Below are positions 33,097-59,018 of a stretch of DNA of 64,000 nucleotides, one piece after another; position 1 is the stretch's first letter; each line of letters opens with the position of its first letter. The translations under genes and the position numbers were made by a program. Source of the DNA: Megaleporinus macrocephalus (lineage: Eukaryota > Chordata > Actinopteri > Characiformes > Anostomidae); the NCBI GenBank assembly GCA_021613375.1, contig CM038704.1, positions 190,001 through 254,000 of the forward strand, in the 5' to 3' direction. The notes under the pieces were generated by a model. That model was not told the DNA's origin and ran no database searches. It saw only the letters and a program-made list of their open reading frames with translations.

Positions 33097-35200
33097 ACTG
33101 ATGTTGAACATTGCTGTGAGGGTTGGATTGAGTGTTAGTGAGGTCGGGTACTGATGACCAGTTCTGGATTACTGTGAGGTATTGGATGGAGCTCCTTTAT
33201 TGGAGAGACTGCAGCTCCACAGCCCTGTGGCGGTTGTACAAGCTTTGTGTCACCAATGACATATAATATAATATAGTTATAATAATAATTAGTAATACTG
33301 CACTAGTACTGAGATCACCACTAATACTGGCACTAAAACCCTTCCTAACTTATGAGCTACAAACAAGCGCAGGTAGTGCATCATGCACACAGTGACCGAC
33401 ACGCTAGCGTACCTCTTCACCTCAGACAGGTAGTTAATGTTGTTGCGGGTCGTTATTGGGGGAACGTTATAGGAAAGTATGAACGGAACAACTGATCTGT
33501 TGCGGTGATGATAGCCTATAGCATTAGCAGTGGTCTGGTTGGATATATCGGTACCTTTAGAAGTAGCGAGTGGACATTTTAATAAATTTGTTTTAATAAC
33601 TTGTAAAAATGATTTAAAAAAACATATGATTTTATAAAGTATTTGTTTTAATGTTGTTTGTGTTACTGCTGAGGGCTGTTTTGTAGGTGAGTTGCTTATC
33701 ACATACATCACAGTGACATCTGCGTTTTACAGTTCTTCAGTTCTGCAAACATGTTGCAGTTTAAGTTCTAACCGCAAGAGGTTACGAGCTAATAAGAGTG
33801 AAAGTGAAAGTCGAGCGCACAACCAGGATCTTACAGGCCTTAACGACGGTGCAGTGTAGAATTGTTATTCTATTCATTGTTACTACACTATACTTTCAGA
33901 CCTTTACTTCACTAATAACATCTAACTGATCTCCCCAGCGTATTCCTACTGTACATACACACCTCCTTAACGGAGATTTAGAGCGAGAACCTCCTGCAGA
34001 CCTTGTTTACTATCAGTGTACTCCTCCTCGACTGTCGTGTCGCCCACAGCCGCAGAGAAATTGGTGAACGGTCACACGGTTCTCTCTCTACGTGATCCCA
34101 TTGTTTGTAGCTAGATGCTGCTGTTGACTGACAGTCACCGACTGGTCTAGATATTAAACGTGCTAGACGTTTGCCAGGCGTCTGTGATTATTTGGTGATG
34201 ACTCGGCGAGCGACTTTCAGTAGTGCACACTACACGACTGAGCGAGCGCCGAGTGATCAATTCAACTCACAGCAGAGATTTTTGTTGGTGATCTACAAAA
34301 AACAGTCGGCGACTGAACATCAGGCTAAAACCACATAACATCTCTAAACATCTCACTGTTGTTTCCCGTGATCTGCAGGAGAAATGGTTCTGATTTTCAT
34401 TTATTCAGTTATTTATCTAACTGTTCTCTCCTCATCTCTCCTCATAAAACAGATTACTGAGACGCTCTAGTTAGAGAGAGACTGCGTCACGGCTTGTTCC
34501 CGCCCCCGGTGGTTTAGCTGGTTGCTAAGCTACTGGCCGGCATCCAAAACAGTAGCCAGAGGCTTATAAATCTGCTAGCATAAATGCTAATGACTCGTTT
34601 TGCAAAATGGTGAAGGACTCGTTACAGAGTTGATAATTAAATACTGTTTTGTGTGATTATATGACCAGAAACACATTAAAACTCCAGAGAATCAAAATAA
34701 CTCTCATTTTAGCCTGCGGTGCATCACGGGATTGTCTTGGCGGCTGAGGAAGCGTTCAATACTTCTTTAAAATCAGGTGTAAATAAGGTTTCTCAGTAGC
34801 AGCATGTTTAAGGTATGTAAGAATTGGGACAGTCTACATGTCGGGAGTGCATACTATGACGTACAATGCTGTATGTAGGAGCTCACGAGGGTTTGAGACG
34901 CAGCCACTGTTAAGTGTAAGTTTAGTTTAGCTCTTGCTAAAAGTTGGAAAGTTAGGATTTTTGCGAGAGCGCCCCCTGTCGTTTATTAGTGTCACCGCTT
35001 CACAGTTTGCCACAGTGTGTTAGGAGCACAAGTCATTTTGTTCCATGTGACTGATTCACTTGTAACTTACACTTAATATGGGAAGTGGTGGCTCAGTCCG
35101 AGGAACAATGCTTCTACTCTTATCTCCACTCAGTAACGGCAATTAAAGGAAAAAGGAATTAATTGCTGTAGCAAGTGTCGTCCATAGTGGTTTCACTGTA
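33097..35200. other. gnb1 intron 1 interior, no gene seen
   Basis: Mostly unique sequence. A stretch at about 34140-34340 (GACTCGGCGAGCGACTTTCAG region) looks like an old non-autonomous transposon fragment, but I cannot place its ends. Minus-strand frame 33289-33711 (140 codons) is open but has no recognisable domain. Confidence 0.4.
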
Positions 35201-35219
35201 GTGACTCTACAACACAAAT

Positions 35220-35900
35220 GTACAGTGTTGTAGTGGTTAGTATGGTGGTGTAGTGGTCAGTATGGTGGTGTAGTGGTTAGTATGGTGGTGTAGTGGTTAG
35301 TATGGTGGTGTAGTGGTTAGTATGGTGGTGTAGTGGTTAGTACGGTGGTGTAGTGGTTAGTATGGTGGTGTAGTGGTTAGTATGGTGGTGTAGTGGTTAG
35401 TATGGTGGTGTAGTGGTCAGTATGGTGGTGTAGTGGTCAGTACGGTGGTGTAGTGGTTAGTATGGTGGTGTAGTGGTTAGTATGGTGGTGTAGTGGTTAG
35501 TATGGTGGTGTAGTGGTTAGTACGGTGGTGTAGTGGTTAGTACGGTGGTGTAGTGGTTAGTACGGTGGTGTAGTGGTCAGTACGGTGGTGTAGTGGTTAG
35601 TATGGTGGTGTAGTGGTCGGTATGGTGGTGTAGTGGTTAGTACGGTGGCGTAGTGGTTAGTATGGTGGTGTAGTGGTCAGTATGGTGGTGTAGTGGTCAG
35701 TATGGTGGTGTAGTGGTCAGTATGGTGGTGTAGTGGTTAGTATGGTGGTGTAGTGGTTAGTATGGTGGTGTAGTGGTCAGTATGGTGGTGTAGTGGTCAG
35801 TATGGTGGTGTAGTGGTTAGTATGGTGGTGTAGTGGTTAGTATGGTGGTGTAGTGGTTAGTATGGTGGTGTAGTGGTCAGTATGGTGGTGTAGTGGTCAG
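35220..35900. repeat. 20-bp minisatellite, about 33 copies, made from a SINE head
   Basis: Regular 20-bp units TAGTGGTTAGTATGGTGGTG with T/C variants at two positions. The last unit flows without a break into TAGTGGTCAGCACTGTCTCC, the start of the tRNA-like body of the SINE that follows. The repeat unit is therefore the SINE's own first 20 bases. Confidence 0.95.
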
Positions 35901-36055
35901 CACTGTCTCCTCACAGTAAGATGATCTGGGTTGGATTCCCGGTCTGGGTGGTTCTGTGTGGAGTGTGTATGGTCTCTCCGTGCTTGAGTGGGTTCCTCTG
36001 GGTTCTCCGGTTTCCTGTCCAAACACATGCATGTTAGGATCCTCACTCTAAACTG

Positions 36056-36128
<73 letters not shown>

Positions 36129-36240
36129 GCGTGTGTGTGTTGACCATGCGATGGATTTGCGACCTGTCCATGGTGTACCCATGGCTCCAGTGACCCTGAC
36201 TTGCAGAATAAAGCAGATGATGATGAATGAATGGATGGAA
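35880..36240 (+). mobile_element. SINE (tRNA-like head, LINE-like tail)
   Basis: GGTGTAGTGGTCAGCACTGT (A-box-like), GGGTTGGATTCCCGG (B-box-like), CTCTCCGTGC, GGTTTCCTGTCCAAACAC, a TG run, then GCGATGGATTTGCGACCTGT and a tail ending GATGATGAATGAATGGATGG. This order is that of a SINE family abundant in bony fish. The TG run (36057-36140) lies within it. Confidence 0.65.
36057..36140. repeat. (TG)n microsatellite inside the SINE
   Basis: Long TG run with two GC interruptions at its right end. Confidence 0.95.
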
Positions 36241-36299
36241 GTAATTTTAGGAGACGTTAAGCTCTTGATGTCTGGTTCTGATGTGTGCTGAGTCAGTAC

Positions 36300-37756
36300 G
36301 TTTATCTAAAATGGAGTATTTCACACCAGACCACTCCGAATTACTCTGTTTACGTTTTATCTACTTAGTTATTAAAGAAATAACAAAAACAACAATCAAT
36401 AGTATTTCAGAGCTACAGGTAGACTGATACCTGATCTGTTTTGGTGCTGTTACTGGACGTGGACAGTACAGAAACATGGCGTGTTAAATGTCATTGTCTG
36501 TCTTTGTGAAATGGGATATTAACTTACATGTTTTCACCATATTATCGTGTGTGGGGTGTGTACAGATGGAGCGATGGCGCTGCTGGTGCTCTATATTGGT
36601 GGAAGTTCAGCACTGGGAGCAGGAAGTGGTTGTAGGAAGCCTCTATTAATGTTTTCCTTATTAGAGAAATGATTGATATTAGTGTTTATACTGTTAATGC
36701 CTGATGCAGGAAGGTCGGCTGGGCTGTGTATACGTCTGTGATTCATCACGCGACAAAAGTTATTGATTGTCTGTCGATTCTGATAGACTTACCTGAGCTT
36801 CACTCAGTGCTCGTACCCACCGTGGCCGTAGCTAAGCTTTGCTGCCGAGTCTGCCACGAGGTGACCTGAGACGAGGCAGTGTGCCACACCTCTAGGCCAT
36901 TTTCTACAGCTCTGTATTTGTCCTGTAGTCAGCTGACTCTGATCAGGTGCCTGTTGAAAGGAGAGTCTCCAGTAACACACAAGATGCTATATATTACAGT
37001 CACATAGAAGACAAGGTCACGTCCAGTTCTGTGCTTGGGGGACGTGTTGATGCTACAGCTGCTTTTATAAAGCTGTATGTTACGTTTCTGATTTTAATCG
37101 TCTCTACATTTAGAAAGTGAAGTCTTGCTCGTTGGTTTGTTGTTGTACTTTTCATTGTGGTGGAAATCTGCTGTTTGATCTAATAGATACATCTGCTGAT
37201 ACCAAACAAATGAACATCTGTCAGGATTTGTAAGCAAATCAGATTCCGTTTAAATACCTTTCTGGTTAGTGAAGTGACAACAAGCATCATGTGAGTCGAG
37301 TCAGAGTGAAACAAGCTGCTGTATGTTACCCAGAACAGTAGTAACTTTACAGGAGAGGAGAAAAACAACAATATAAAGAGGTTTTTTTTCCCTAGTTTTA
37401 GAGGATTTATATTCGTCCATTCGTCATGAAACTTTCACAGGATATAAAGAGCAGCTGTGGTATTCAAATAATGTAGAAAAATATTATCAACAAAAATAAT
37501 TGGACTTGTTTATTGGTGTTGAGTTAAAACACAGTACTTGTTCCTAATTAACAGTTTATGTGCAACTATTCCTGGCAAACAATAAATAACTGTGTGTCGT
37601 GTTTGAACCTCTGACCACTGGATGGCAGTGTTGTAATCCATTTTCAGCTCCACTCCAACATATATATTCCTAATAAGATTTTAGGTGCTGCTGGTGGAAT
37701 CGCACTATTACACTGCATTAAATTATGCAACTCTAACTTGTAAGTGCTGTTCAAAA
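36300..37756. other. gnb1 intron 1 interior, no gene seen
   Basis: Unique-looking sequence. TCGTCATGAAACTTTCACAG (about 37424) resembles a dispersed repeat also present at about 40775 in intron 2. GACCACTGGATGGCAGTGTTG (about 37611) has a relative at about 47449 in intron 4. Both look like old dispersed repeats. Confidence 0.4.
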
Positions 37757-37764
37757 GTTATGAA

Positions 37765-38606
37765 TAACGAAAGGATTGATCGGCTATGTATCGGTACTGG
37801 ACGATTTTTAATCAAAATATGCAATTGGTGATCGTCCAATATTTCTACAATTTAGCCGGTCCTGAGAGCTGAACGATGGCGTTAAAAAAATGAGCCTAAT
37901 TTCTTTATTTCCAGCTAGTGTTTCATTAAAACCCCCTCCGTGAAACCCCCTTCAGCCAGGCCGCCACTAATCCTATCTAGACCATTAGGTGGAAATAGAT
38001 ACCCTTTCCTTTTTCGACAGACTGACTAAAGCAGCGGCCTCGTTTGTGGCGTTCACGGCATGTGCTGATAGAAAACATGTCGTCCATCTGGCAGTTTGTT
38101 ACCGTATGTGAATCAGACTCATCCAGGACATTGTGTACAATTTGTAAAGTGAACGTGTCTCGCTGGCCGAACCAAGATAAAGCCGTTTAACACTACTAAT
38201 CTGATACGACACTAGCACACGCAGCTAGCACAAAACAAATAACCCAGAACACCGAGCAGACCAGATCTGACCCATACGAACAGAACAGCAGCAACAATTC
38301 AATATTCTACATTTAATAATTAGTTTTTTTTAAATAACCAGAGTCTGCTTTTATTGACTGCAGTGTTGACCGCATTTATTTAATTTGCTTTTTTCATTTT
38401 AAATTAATATCTGTTGAAACAGCATAATTGGTAAAAATATTATGCTGTTTCACATGAGCTCGTTAAAAGTGTTAATAAAACAGTTTCGATCATGTTTCAT
38501 GACTTGCATGTAGCCCCACCCCGATAGGTATGGCTATCGGCTGATCACGCTGAAAGGTGATCGGTGATCAGAATCGGCCTCAAAAACGATGATTGGTCCA
38601 TCTCTA
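37765..38606. mobile_element. hAT-like element with BED-finger relic, 842 bp
   Basis: An exact 8-bp duplication GTTATGAA flanks it (37757-37764 and 38607-38614). The right end reads ATTGGTCCATCTCTA, a hAT-type terminus. The left end is a diverged inverted partner (TAACGAAAGGATTGATC). The interior includes a decayed transposase piece described separately. Confidence 0.65.
38077..38215 (+). pseudogene. hAT transposase BED zinc-finger remnant
   Basis: The conceptual translation has SSIWQFVTVCESDSSRTLC, then TICKVNVSRW, then a stop in frame. Trp-Gln-Phe followed by a C-x2-C pair matches the BED-type zinc finger found at the N terminus of hAT transposases. It is far too short and broken to be active. 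Confidence 0.6.
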
Positions 38607-39625
38607 GTTATGAATCCTTTAGATCTTTTTATATTTCATCTTAAATATCATCTTAAACATAATCAGCCTAAAGTCCTAAAGGTAGAAAAAATAAAAAATA
38701 AAGAATGATAAAGAAAAAATGATTCAGTATTTTGTCTGAGAGAGTAAAAGTGTGTGAGCCTCTAGGATTATCAGTTAATCTGAAGTTAACTAGGGTGTTT
38801 TAAATCAGTGGGATGATGATCAGGTGGGAGTGGAGTTCTGTATAATAAACACTGATTCTAAAGAGTTCACAAACTTACAAGCACAGACCTCGTTGAGTGT
38901 GTTGAACTTCTGATATTAAGTAAACTGAAATAGTGTTCTGCATTTATTGCTTTTAAAATTTATTAACTGTTAATTTTAAGGGGGTCTGCACAAAATGAGG
39001 GATTCCAACATCAGCACCTGATTTTTGCTCCTTTTCCCCCCAACATTAACTCTGTACTGTCTATATAATCCACCCAGTTTAATGTTTGGCTTTCGTCTCT
39101 AATAGCAGTAAATCAGTTATAAAGCAGACTTTGGCATGTGTGGAATGTAATTTTTTAATAATTTATTTTATTGCTTTGACCGTGATAAGCTCACTTATGA
39201 TAAGCGTGATGTTTTTAATACAAAGTAGTCGCAGGATAATACATTTTGCTTCGGGGGTACGTAGGAGGGGGGATCTAGGATTTATACAGTGATATAAAAT
39301 TCATATTTGAAAGATATTTTTGGGTCTAATATGAAAATAAAAGACGACTTGTTTCCCAAAGAAAATTCTGACCAATCCGTGCACATCCACTTGTGTAGTG
39401 TTTTATCTGTGACATAGACAGAGTTTCACAAAAACTCATCTAGGTGTAAAAACTTCTGCCTTAAACTGCCTTAAATACTTCCAGTGAACAGGAGTCATGC
39501 TCTGGTATGTAAATGTTCTCAAAGGTTTTGTCTTATATTTTAATCTGTTTGCATATCTCCTGTTTGTGTTGCAGATCAGAGCGCGTCCCGGCAGCAGGAG
39601 TGAGGAAGAGCTTTAGAAGAAGAAA

Positions 39626-53598
<13,973 letters not shown>

Positions 53599-53635
53599 AC
53601 TCTGAAGGTGCTTTCAACACAACATGTCCGACACA
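53599..53635 (+). other. gnb1: gnb1 3'UTR, first part of a spliced 3'UTR
   Basis: The ACA|GTAAG donor at 53636, 37 nt after the stop codon, plausibly joins to the acceptor at 57850. At that distance the junction would lie within the roughly 50-nt limit and should not trigger nonsense-mediated decay. Confidence 0.6.
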
Positions 53636-56600
53636 GTAAGAACTTCTTCTTTCCTCTTTGCTCACATACCAGCAAGAACATTAACACCACCTTCTGAATC
53701 CAGCCAGAACTTTAGTCTGTTACTTATTCAGTCAAATATTTGTTAATACAAATTGTCTCGCTATGTAGGTGTTTTTCCACCTGGCAGTGCCGTTTGACGT
53801 CCTATGGTTACAAAGCCATGATCACATGTTTTGTTGTTCAATTGTGACCCTAGTCTGGACATACTGGTGAAAACAAAATTGATCAGTCAGACGCAGTCAT
53901 CACTAGTTATACAGCTAGTTACAGCTGCCATGTAGGTAGAGAAGCTAGTTTTCTGATTCTTCATATAAAACCAACTTAGAAATAAACTCTTAAGTCACCG
54001 CAGCTGGTTGTGACAGTGTCCTGTTAACGCTGGTGTCTAGTTAAAGTATTACACTGTTAATTAAAGAAACACCAGCTGTGAAACAAGCATGTTAACCTTT
54101 ACTAACATTTAAATCAAAAACAAGATAAATTAAAACTAAATAGCTAAATAATTACAGGAACAAGTTTCATTTCCTGTGTCGACCATCAACTACTGCTGTA
54201 TTCATCTTTACCTGCCATCATATTATCATACTGCTGAAAACTAAAATTAAAACTGAAACTACATAAAAACCATTACTTTCCTGAAAATTAAAAAAAAGTA
54301 TTAATACACACTGCAGGCTAGCTGGAGCTGAACTGAAATAAAACCCAAAATGAAACACTCTATAATAACCCAGTTCACCGCCGGAGAACCTGGCCACTGT
54401 CCGAGGCTCTGTTGGGAAACAGATGCAGGTACTTGGTAACCAGGTGTTGGCAGTTTGCCGATATATGAGTAATTAAGTTATGTAACGCCTGAATTCCCAA
54501 CAACTGCATGTTTTATTGCAGTGAGAGCTTAATTAGTCCTGTTTAACTGGATTTAGTGCAGTTTTGTACACAAACCCCTAATTAAAATCATAATCAGCCA
54601 TTCCGAAGAACTTTCTCATGTTGGGACAGTTTGAATCTCTCCACCTTTCATGGTAATGCACGTATATGAAGGTATTTATATTATTATGATGTTAATGTAA
54701 AAACAAAGTGTTGCTGATTTTATTTGTGGGTTTCAGTATAAAACCTTCAGCACTTTTTAAAACATTTTTAGCATTTTGTTTTAATGACGCTGCCATAATA
54801 TTGAAATCGCTGATCTTTCTGATCACTATGATTGTGATTTATTTATATATAATCAAGAGTTTGTCATGTATAGAGAAACAAGCACCTTCACTGTTTTTTT
54901 ATATTAATTTAATAATAATTATAATAATAATAAACTCGACTACTGTTTCTTTTTATCTGTTTTAAACTTGTGTTGCCGTGTTTCCCGCCCCTACAGACAG
55001 TTGTTATCAGTTTAGTAGCTGTAGTGTGTCGTGCTGCACTGCCCTGTGGAAAAGCTCCGCTGTTATAAACTCCTACACTGACCTGATTAACTGTACGTGT
55101 TATTATATGTGAATAAATGGAGGAAGAACCTGTTACTGTGTCTCTAAACTGCTCAGATCTTCATAGCAAGTCATTTTTACTGATATTACAGTAACTAATA
55201 ATAAATAAGTACATATCGGTCTGTTTCAAAACCTGCTGAGTGTCTACATACAGAGTATTTTACATCATACTGCAGCTCCCGACACATACTGTCCCAGTTA
55301 TTACATCCCTTAAACATACTGACTACTGAGGCTCCTTATTATACTACTGAATCATAAAGAAGCATCTAACTATAGCGTCTCAGTAACCTGTCCTATGAGT
55401 AGAGAACACAGCTGATCCAGAGTCAGTGATTCACAGCTGATCCAGAGTCAGTGATACCTACACAGCTGATCCAGAGTCAGTGATACTTCCACAGCTGATC
55501 CAGAGTCAGTGATACTTCCACAGCTGATCCAGAGGCAGTGATATACAGCTCATCCAGAGTCAGTGATATAAAGCTCATCCAGAGTCAGTGATATACAGCT
55601 CGTACAGAGTCAGTGATATACAGCTCATCCAGAGTCAGTGATATACAGCTCATCCAGAGTCAGTGATATACAGCTCATCCAGAGTCAGTGATATACAGCT
55701 CGTACAGAGTCAGTGATATACAGCTCGTACAGTCAGTGATATACAGCTCGTACAGAGTCAGTGATATACAGCTCGTACAGAGTCAGTGATATAAAGCTCG
55801 TACAGAGTCAGTGATATACAGCTCATCCAGAGTCAGTGATATAAAGCTCGTACAGAGTCAGTGATATACAGCTCGTACAGAGTCAGTGATATACAGCTCA
55901 TCCAGAGTCAGTGATATACAGCTCGTACAGAGTCAGTGATATAAAGCTCGTACAGAGTCAGTGATATACAGCTCATCCAGAGGCAGTGATATACAGCTCA
56001 TCCAGAGTCAGTGATATACAGCTCGTACAGAGTCAGTGATATACAGCTCATCCAGAGTCAGTGATATAAAGCTCGTACAGAGTCAGTGATATACAGCTCA
56101 TCCAGAGTCAGTGATATACAGCTCGTACAGAGTCAATGATATACAGCTCATCCAGAGTCAGTGATATACAGCTCATCCAGAGTCAGTGATATACAGCTCA
56201 TCCAGAGTCAGTGATATACAGCTCGTACAGAGTCAGTGATATACAGCTCGTACAGAGTCAGTGATATACAGCTCATCCAGAGTCAGTGATATAAAGCTCG
56301 TACAGAGTCAGTGATATACAGCTCATCCAGAGTCAGTGATATAAAGCTCGTACAGAGTCAGTGATATACAGCTCGTACAGAGTCAGTGATATACAGCTCA
56401 TCCAGAGTCAGTGATATACAGCTCGTACAGAGTCAGTGATATAAAGCTCGTACAGAGTCAGTGATATACAGCTCATCCAGAGGCAGTGATATACAGCTCA
56501 TCCAGAGTCAGTGATATACAGCTCGTACAGAGTCAGTGATATACAGCTCATCCAGAGTCAGTGATATAAAGCTCGTACAGAGTCAGTGATATACAGCTCA

Positions 56601-57850
56601 TCCAGAGTCAGTGATATACAGCTCGTACAGAGTCAATGATATACAGCTCATCCAGAGTCAGTGATATACAGCTCATCCAGAGTCAGTGATATACAGCTCG
56701 TACAGAGTCAGTGATATACAGCTCGTACAGAGTCAGTGATATACAGCTCATCCAGAGTCAGTGATATAAAGCTCGTACAGAGTCAGTGATATACAGCTCA
56801 TCCAGAGTCAGTGATATACAGCTCGTACAGAGTCAGTGATATACAGCTCGTACAGAGTCAGTGATATACAGCTCGTACAGAGTCAGTGATATACAGCTCG
56901 TACAGAGTCAGTGATATACAGCTCATCCAGAGTCAGTGATATACAGCTCGTACAGAGTCAGTGATATAAAGCTCATCCAGAGTCAGTGATATACAGCTCA
57001 TCCAGAGTCAGTGATATAAAGCTCGTACAGAGTCAGTGATATAAAGCTCGTACAGAGTCAGTGATATACAGCTCATCCAGAGTCAGTGATATAAAGCTCA
57101 TCCAGAGTCAGTGATATACAGCTCATCCAGAGTCAGTGATATAAAGCTCGTACAGAGTCAGTGATATACAGCTCGTACAGAGTCAGTGATATACAGCTCG
57201 TACAGAGTCAGTGATATACAGCTCGTACAGAGTCAGTGATATAAAGCTCGTACAGAGTCAGTGATATACAGCTCATCCAAAATCAGTGAGACTTACCCAG
57301 CTGATTCAGAGTCAGTGAAGCTTACCCAGCTCGTACAGAGTCAGTGACACACACAGCTCATACAGAGTCAGTGAGGCGTACACAGCTCATACAGAGTCAG
57401 TGAAGCTTACCCAGCTCATACAGAGTCAGTGATGCTTACCCAGCTCGTACAGAGTCAGTGACACACACAGCTCATACAGAGTCAGTGATGCTTACCCAGC
57501 TCATACAGAGTCAGTGAGGCGTACACAGCTGATACAGAGTCAGTGAGGCGTACACAGCTGATACAGAGTCAGTGAGGCGTACACAGCTGATACAGAGTCA
57601 GTGAGGCGTACACAGCTCATACAGAGTCAGTGAGGCGTACACAGCTGATACAGAGTCAGTGCACTACTTTGGTGACTCACTAGGTTTTGAGACAGACCCG
57701 TGGTGTCTGTTCTGGCTGAGTGTTCAGTAGAACCTCCTGTAATTACACCGTTACTGCATGTGCTTGAGCTGACCAGCTCCTAACAGATGTTGATGAGAAG
57801 CTGATTGATTGATTGATTGATTGATTGACTCTCCTTCTGCGTCTCTTTAG
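53636..57850 (+). other. gnb1: gnb1 3'UTR intron (candidate), 4.2 kb
   Basis: First half unique AT-rich sequence (53636-55390) with no gene. Second half a 25-bp minisatellite (55420-57660). (TGAT)n at about 57803-57826. Ends with the pyrimidine-rich acceptor CTGCGTCTCTTTAG at 57850. Confidence 0.6.
55420..57660. repeat. 25-bp minisatellite, about 90 copies, with 500-bp higher-order repeat
   Basis: Units GATATACAGCTC followed by ATCCAGAGTCAGT or GTACAGAGTCAGT, with an A/C variant (ATAAAG/ATACAG). Two rare variants fix a 500-bp (20-unit) duplication: AGGCAGTGAT at 55981 and 56481, and AGTCAATGAT at 56131 and 56631. The right end (57280-57660) is more diverged, with CTTACCCAGCTC and GGCGTACACAGCTC units. 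Confidence 0.96.
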
Positions 57851-59012
57851 ATGTCATTTGAACTCCAAAGTTGACTGGAAGACCATTCCAACTTTAGAAT
57901 GTTAAATTTTCACAGCATCGTCAACAAAACACCTTATAAAACTGACTCAGACCACCACCACGAAAAGAGAAACCTTTTGAGGGAAACGCCTTTCCTACAC
58001 AAAGAAGAGCACAATTTGTTTTATCTCCCACCTAAAAACACAAACGAGAATAAAGAGAAGAATTTCTGTGGTAACGAATAACTTGTGCATTCCCTTTCGG
58101 ACCACTCTGTGTCCCCCCGCCCCGCCCCCCTGTAAGAGAGAACATAAACACTATCATCCCATGCTTATGTATCATGTGTCTAGAAAGCAAATGTTGGAGT
58201 GTAATTGTACAAATTATTTAACTTTTTTTTTTTTTTTAAGTTCTTTTATCAAACTGATGGTTATGGATCTGTTTTATTTTGTTCTCCTTCATATAAATAT
58301 ATATATATTTTTTTCTTTTTAGCTTTGTTCCAGTTTAGACAAACCTTAATCCTGTAAAATCGAGAGATGTGAGCAAAAAGCTGAAATGAGAGCTGGAAGG
58401 AAGCAGCTTTTTTTTTCTTTTTCTCTCTCCTCCTCCTCTCTCTCGTCCCTGAAGATGCCAATCATGCGTTTGTTTCTGTTTTTATTTGTTGTTTTTGTTG
58501 TTTTCTTTTGTAAACGGTGCACTAGGTTGCTCTGGAGTGAGTGAGTGAGTGAGTGAGTGTGCGAGCGAGCGTGTGAACGGACGTGTAGTTCGTCTCCACG
58601 AGCGTGACTTTAGATGCCATGTTGAGGAAACTCATGCGAACTCATGATTCATGTCGTCGGGCAGCGGGACGGGCGCCCCGAGCAGCTCTCGGCTCTAACC
58701 GCGCCCCCGTTGAAGCGCTGGCGAGCGCTCGGCAGTCGCTGGGTAATAAGAACCGCCTTCGTTTTCAGAAACAACAACGTAATCGCCCGCGCGCTGGTTA
58801 CCCGTCGACAGGAACGCCGGTCCTTCGTCATTACAGAGAAGAAAATAACCGCCACCCCTTTCCACCCCTCTTCCCGTTTCCGAGTCTGAGGTACTCGCGT
58901 CATTTATCCGGAAATGGCTGCTTGTAAATATGAGTATCGGACTTGCACGCGAATGCAGCATTATATCCTCGCTACTCTTTTCTTTCCCGTCTCGTCACGG
59001 CTTCGTTTGCAC

Positions 59013-59018
59013 AATAAA
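59013..59018 (+). terminator. gnb1: Poly(A) signal AATAAA, proximal
   Basis: AATAAAAAAACTTGAC context about 1.2 kb into the candidate 3'UTR exon. Use of this site would give a shorter mRNA. Confidence 0.4.

Larger units (their letters stand above)
24970..39574 (+). other. gnb1: gnb1 intron 1 (candidate), 14.6 kb
   Basis: Contents in order: rest of the CpG island; (TAA)n at about 26899-26942; a possible extra exon (27787-27837); AT-rich unique sequence to 30460 with nothing recognised; a LINE-like tail (30468-30540); a hAT-like element (30577-31436); unique sequence; (GT)n at about 32388-32428; a hAT-like MITE (32728-33088); unique sequence to 35200; the 20-bp array with SINE (35220-36240); a hAT-like element with BED relic (37765-38606); and unique sequence to the acceptor. 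No credible nested gene is seen. Confidence 0.5.

Noticed and set aside
33289..33711. 140-codon minus-strand frame in intron 1
   Set aside because: AT-rich, no family similarity seen, no splice or promoter support.
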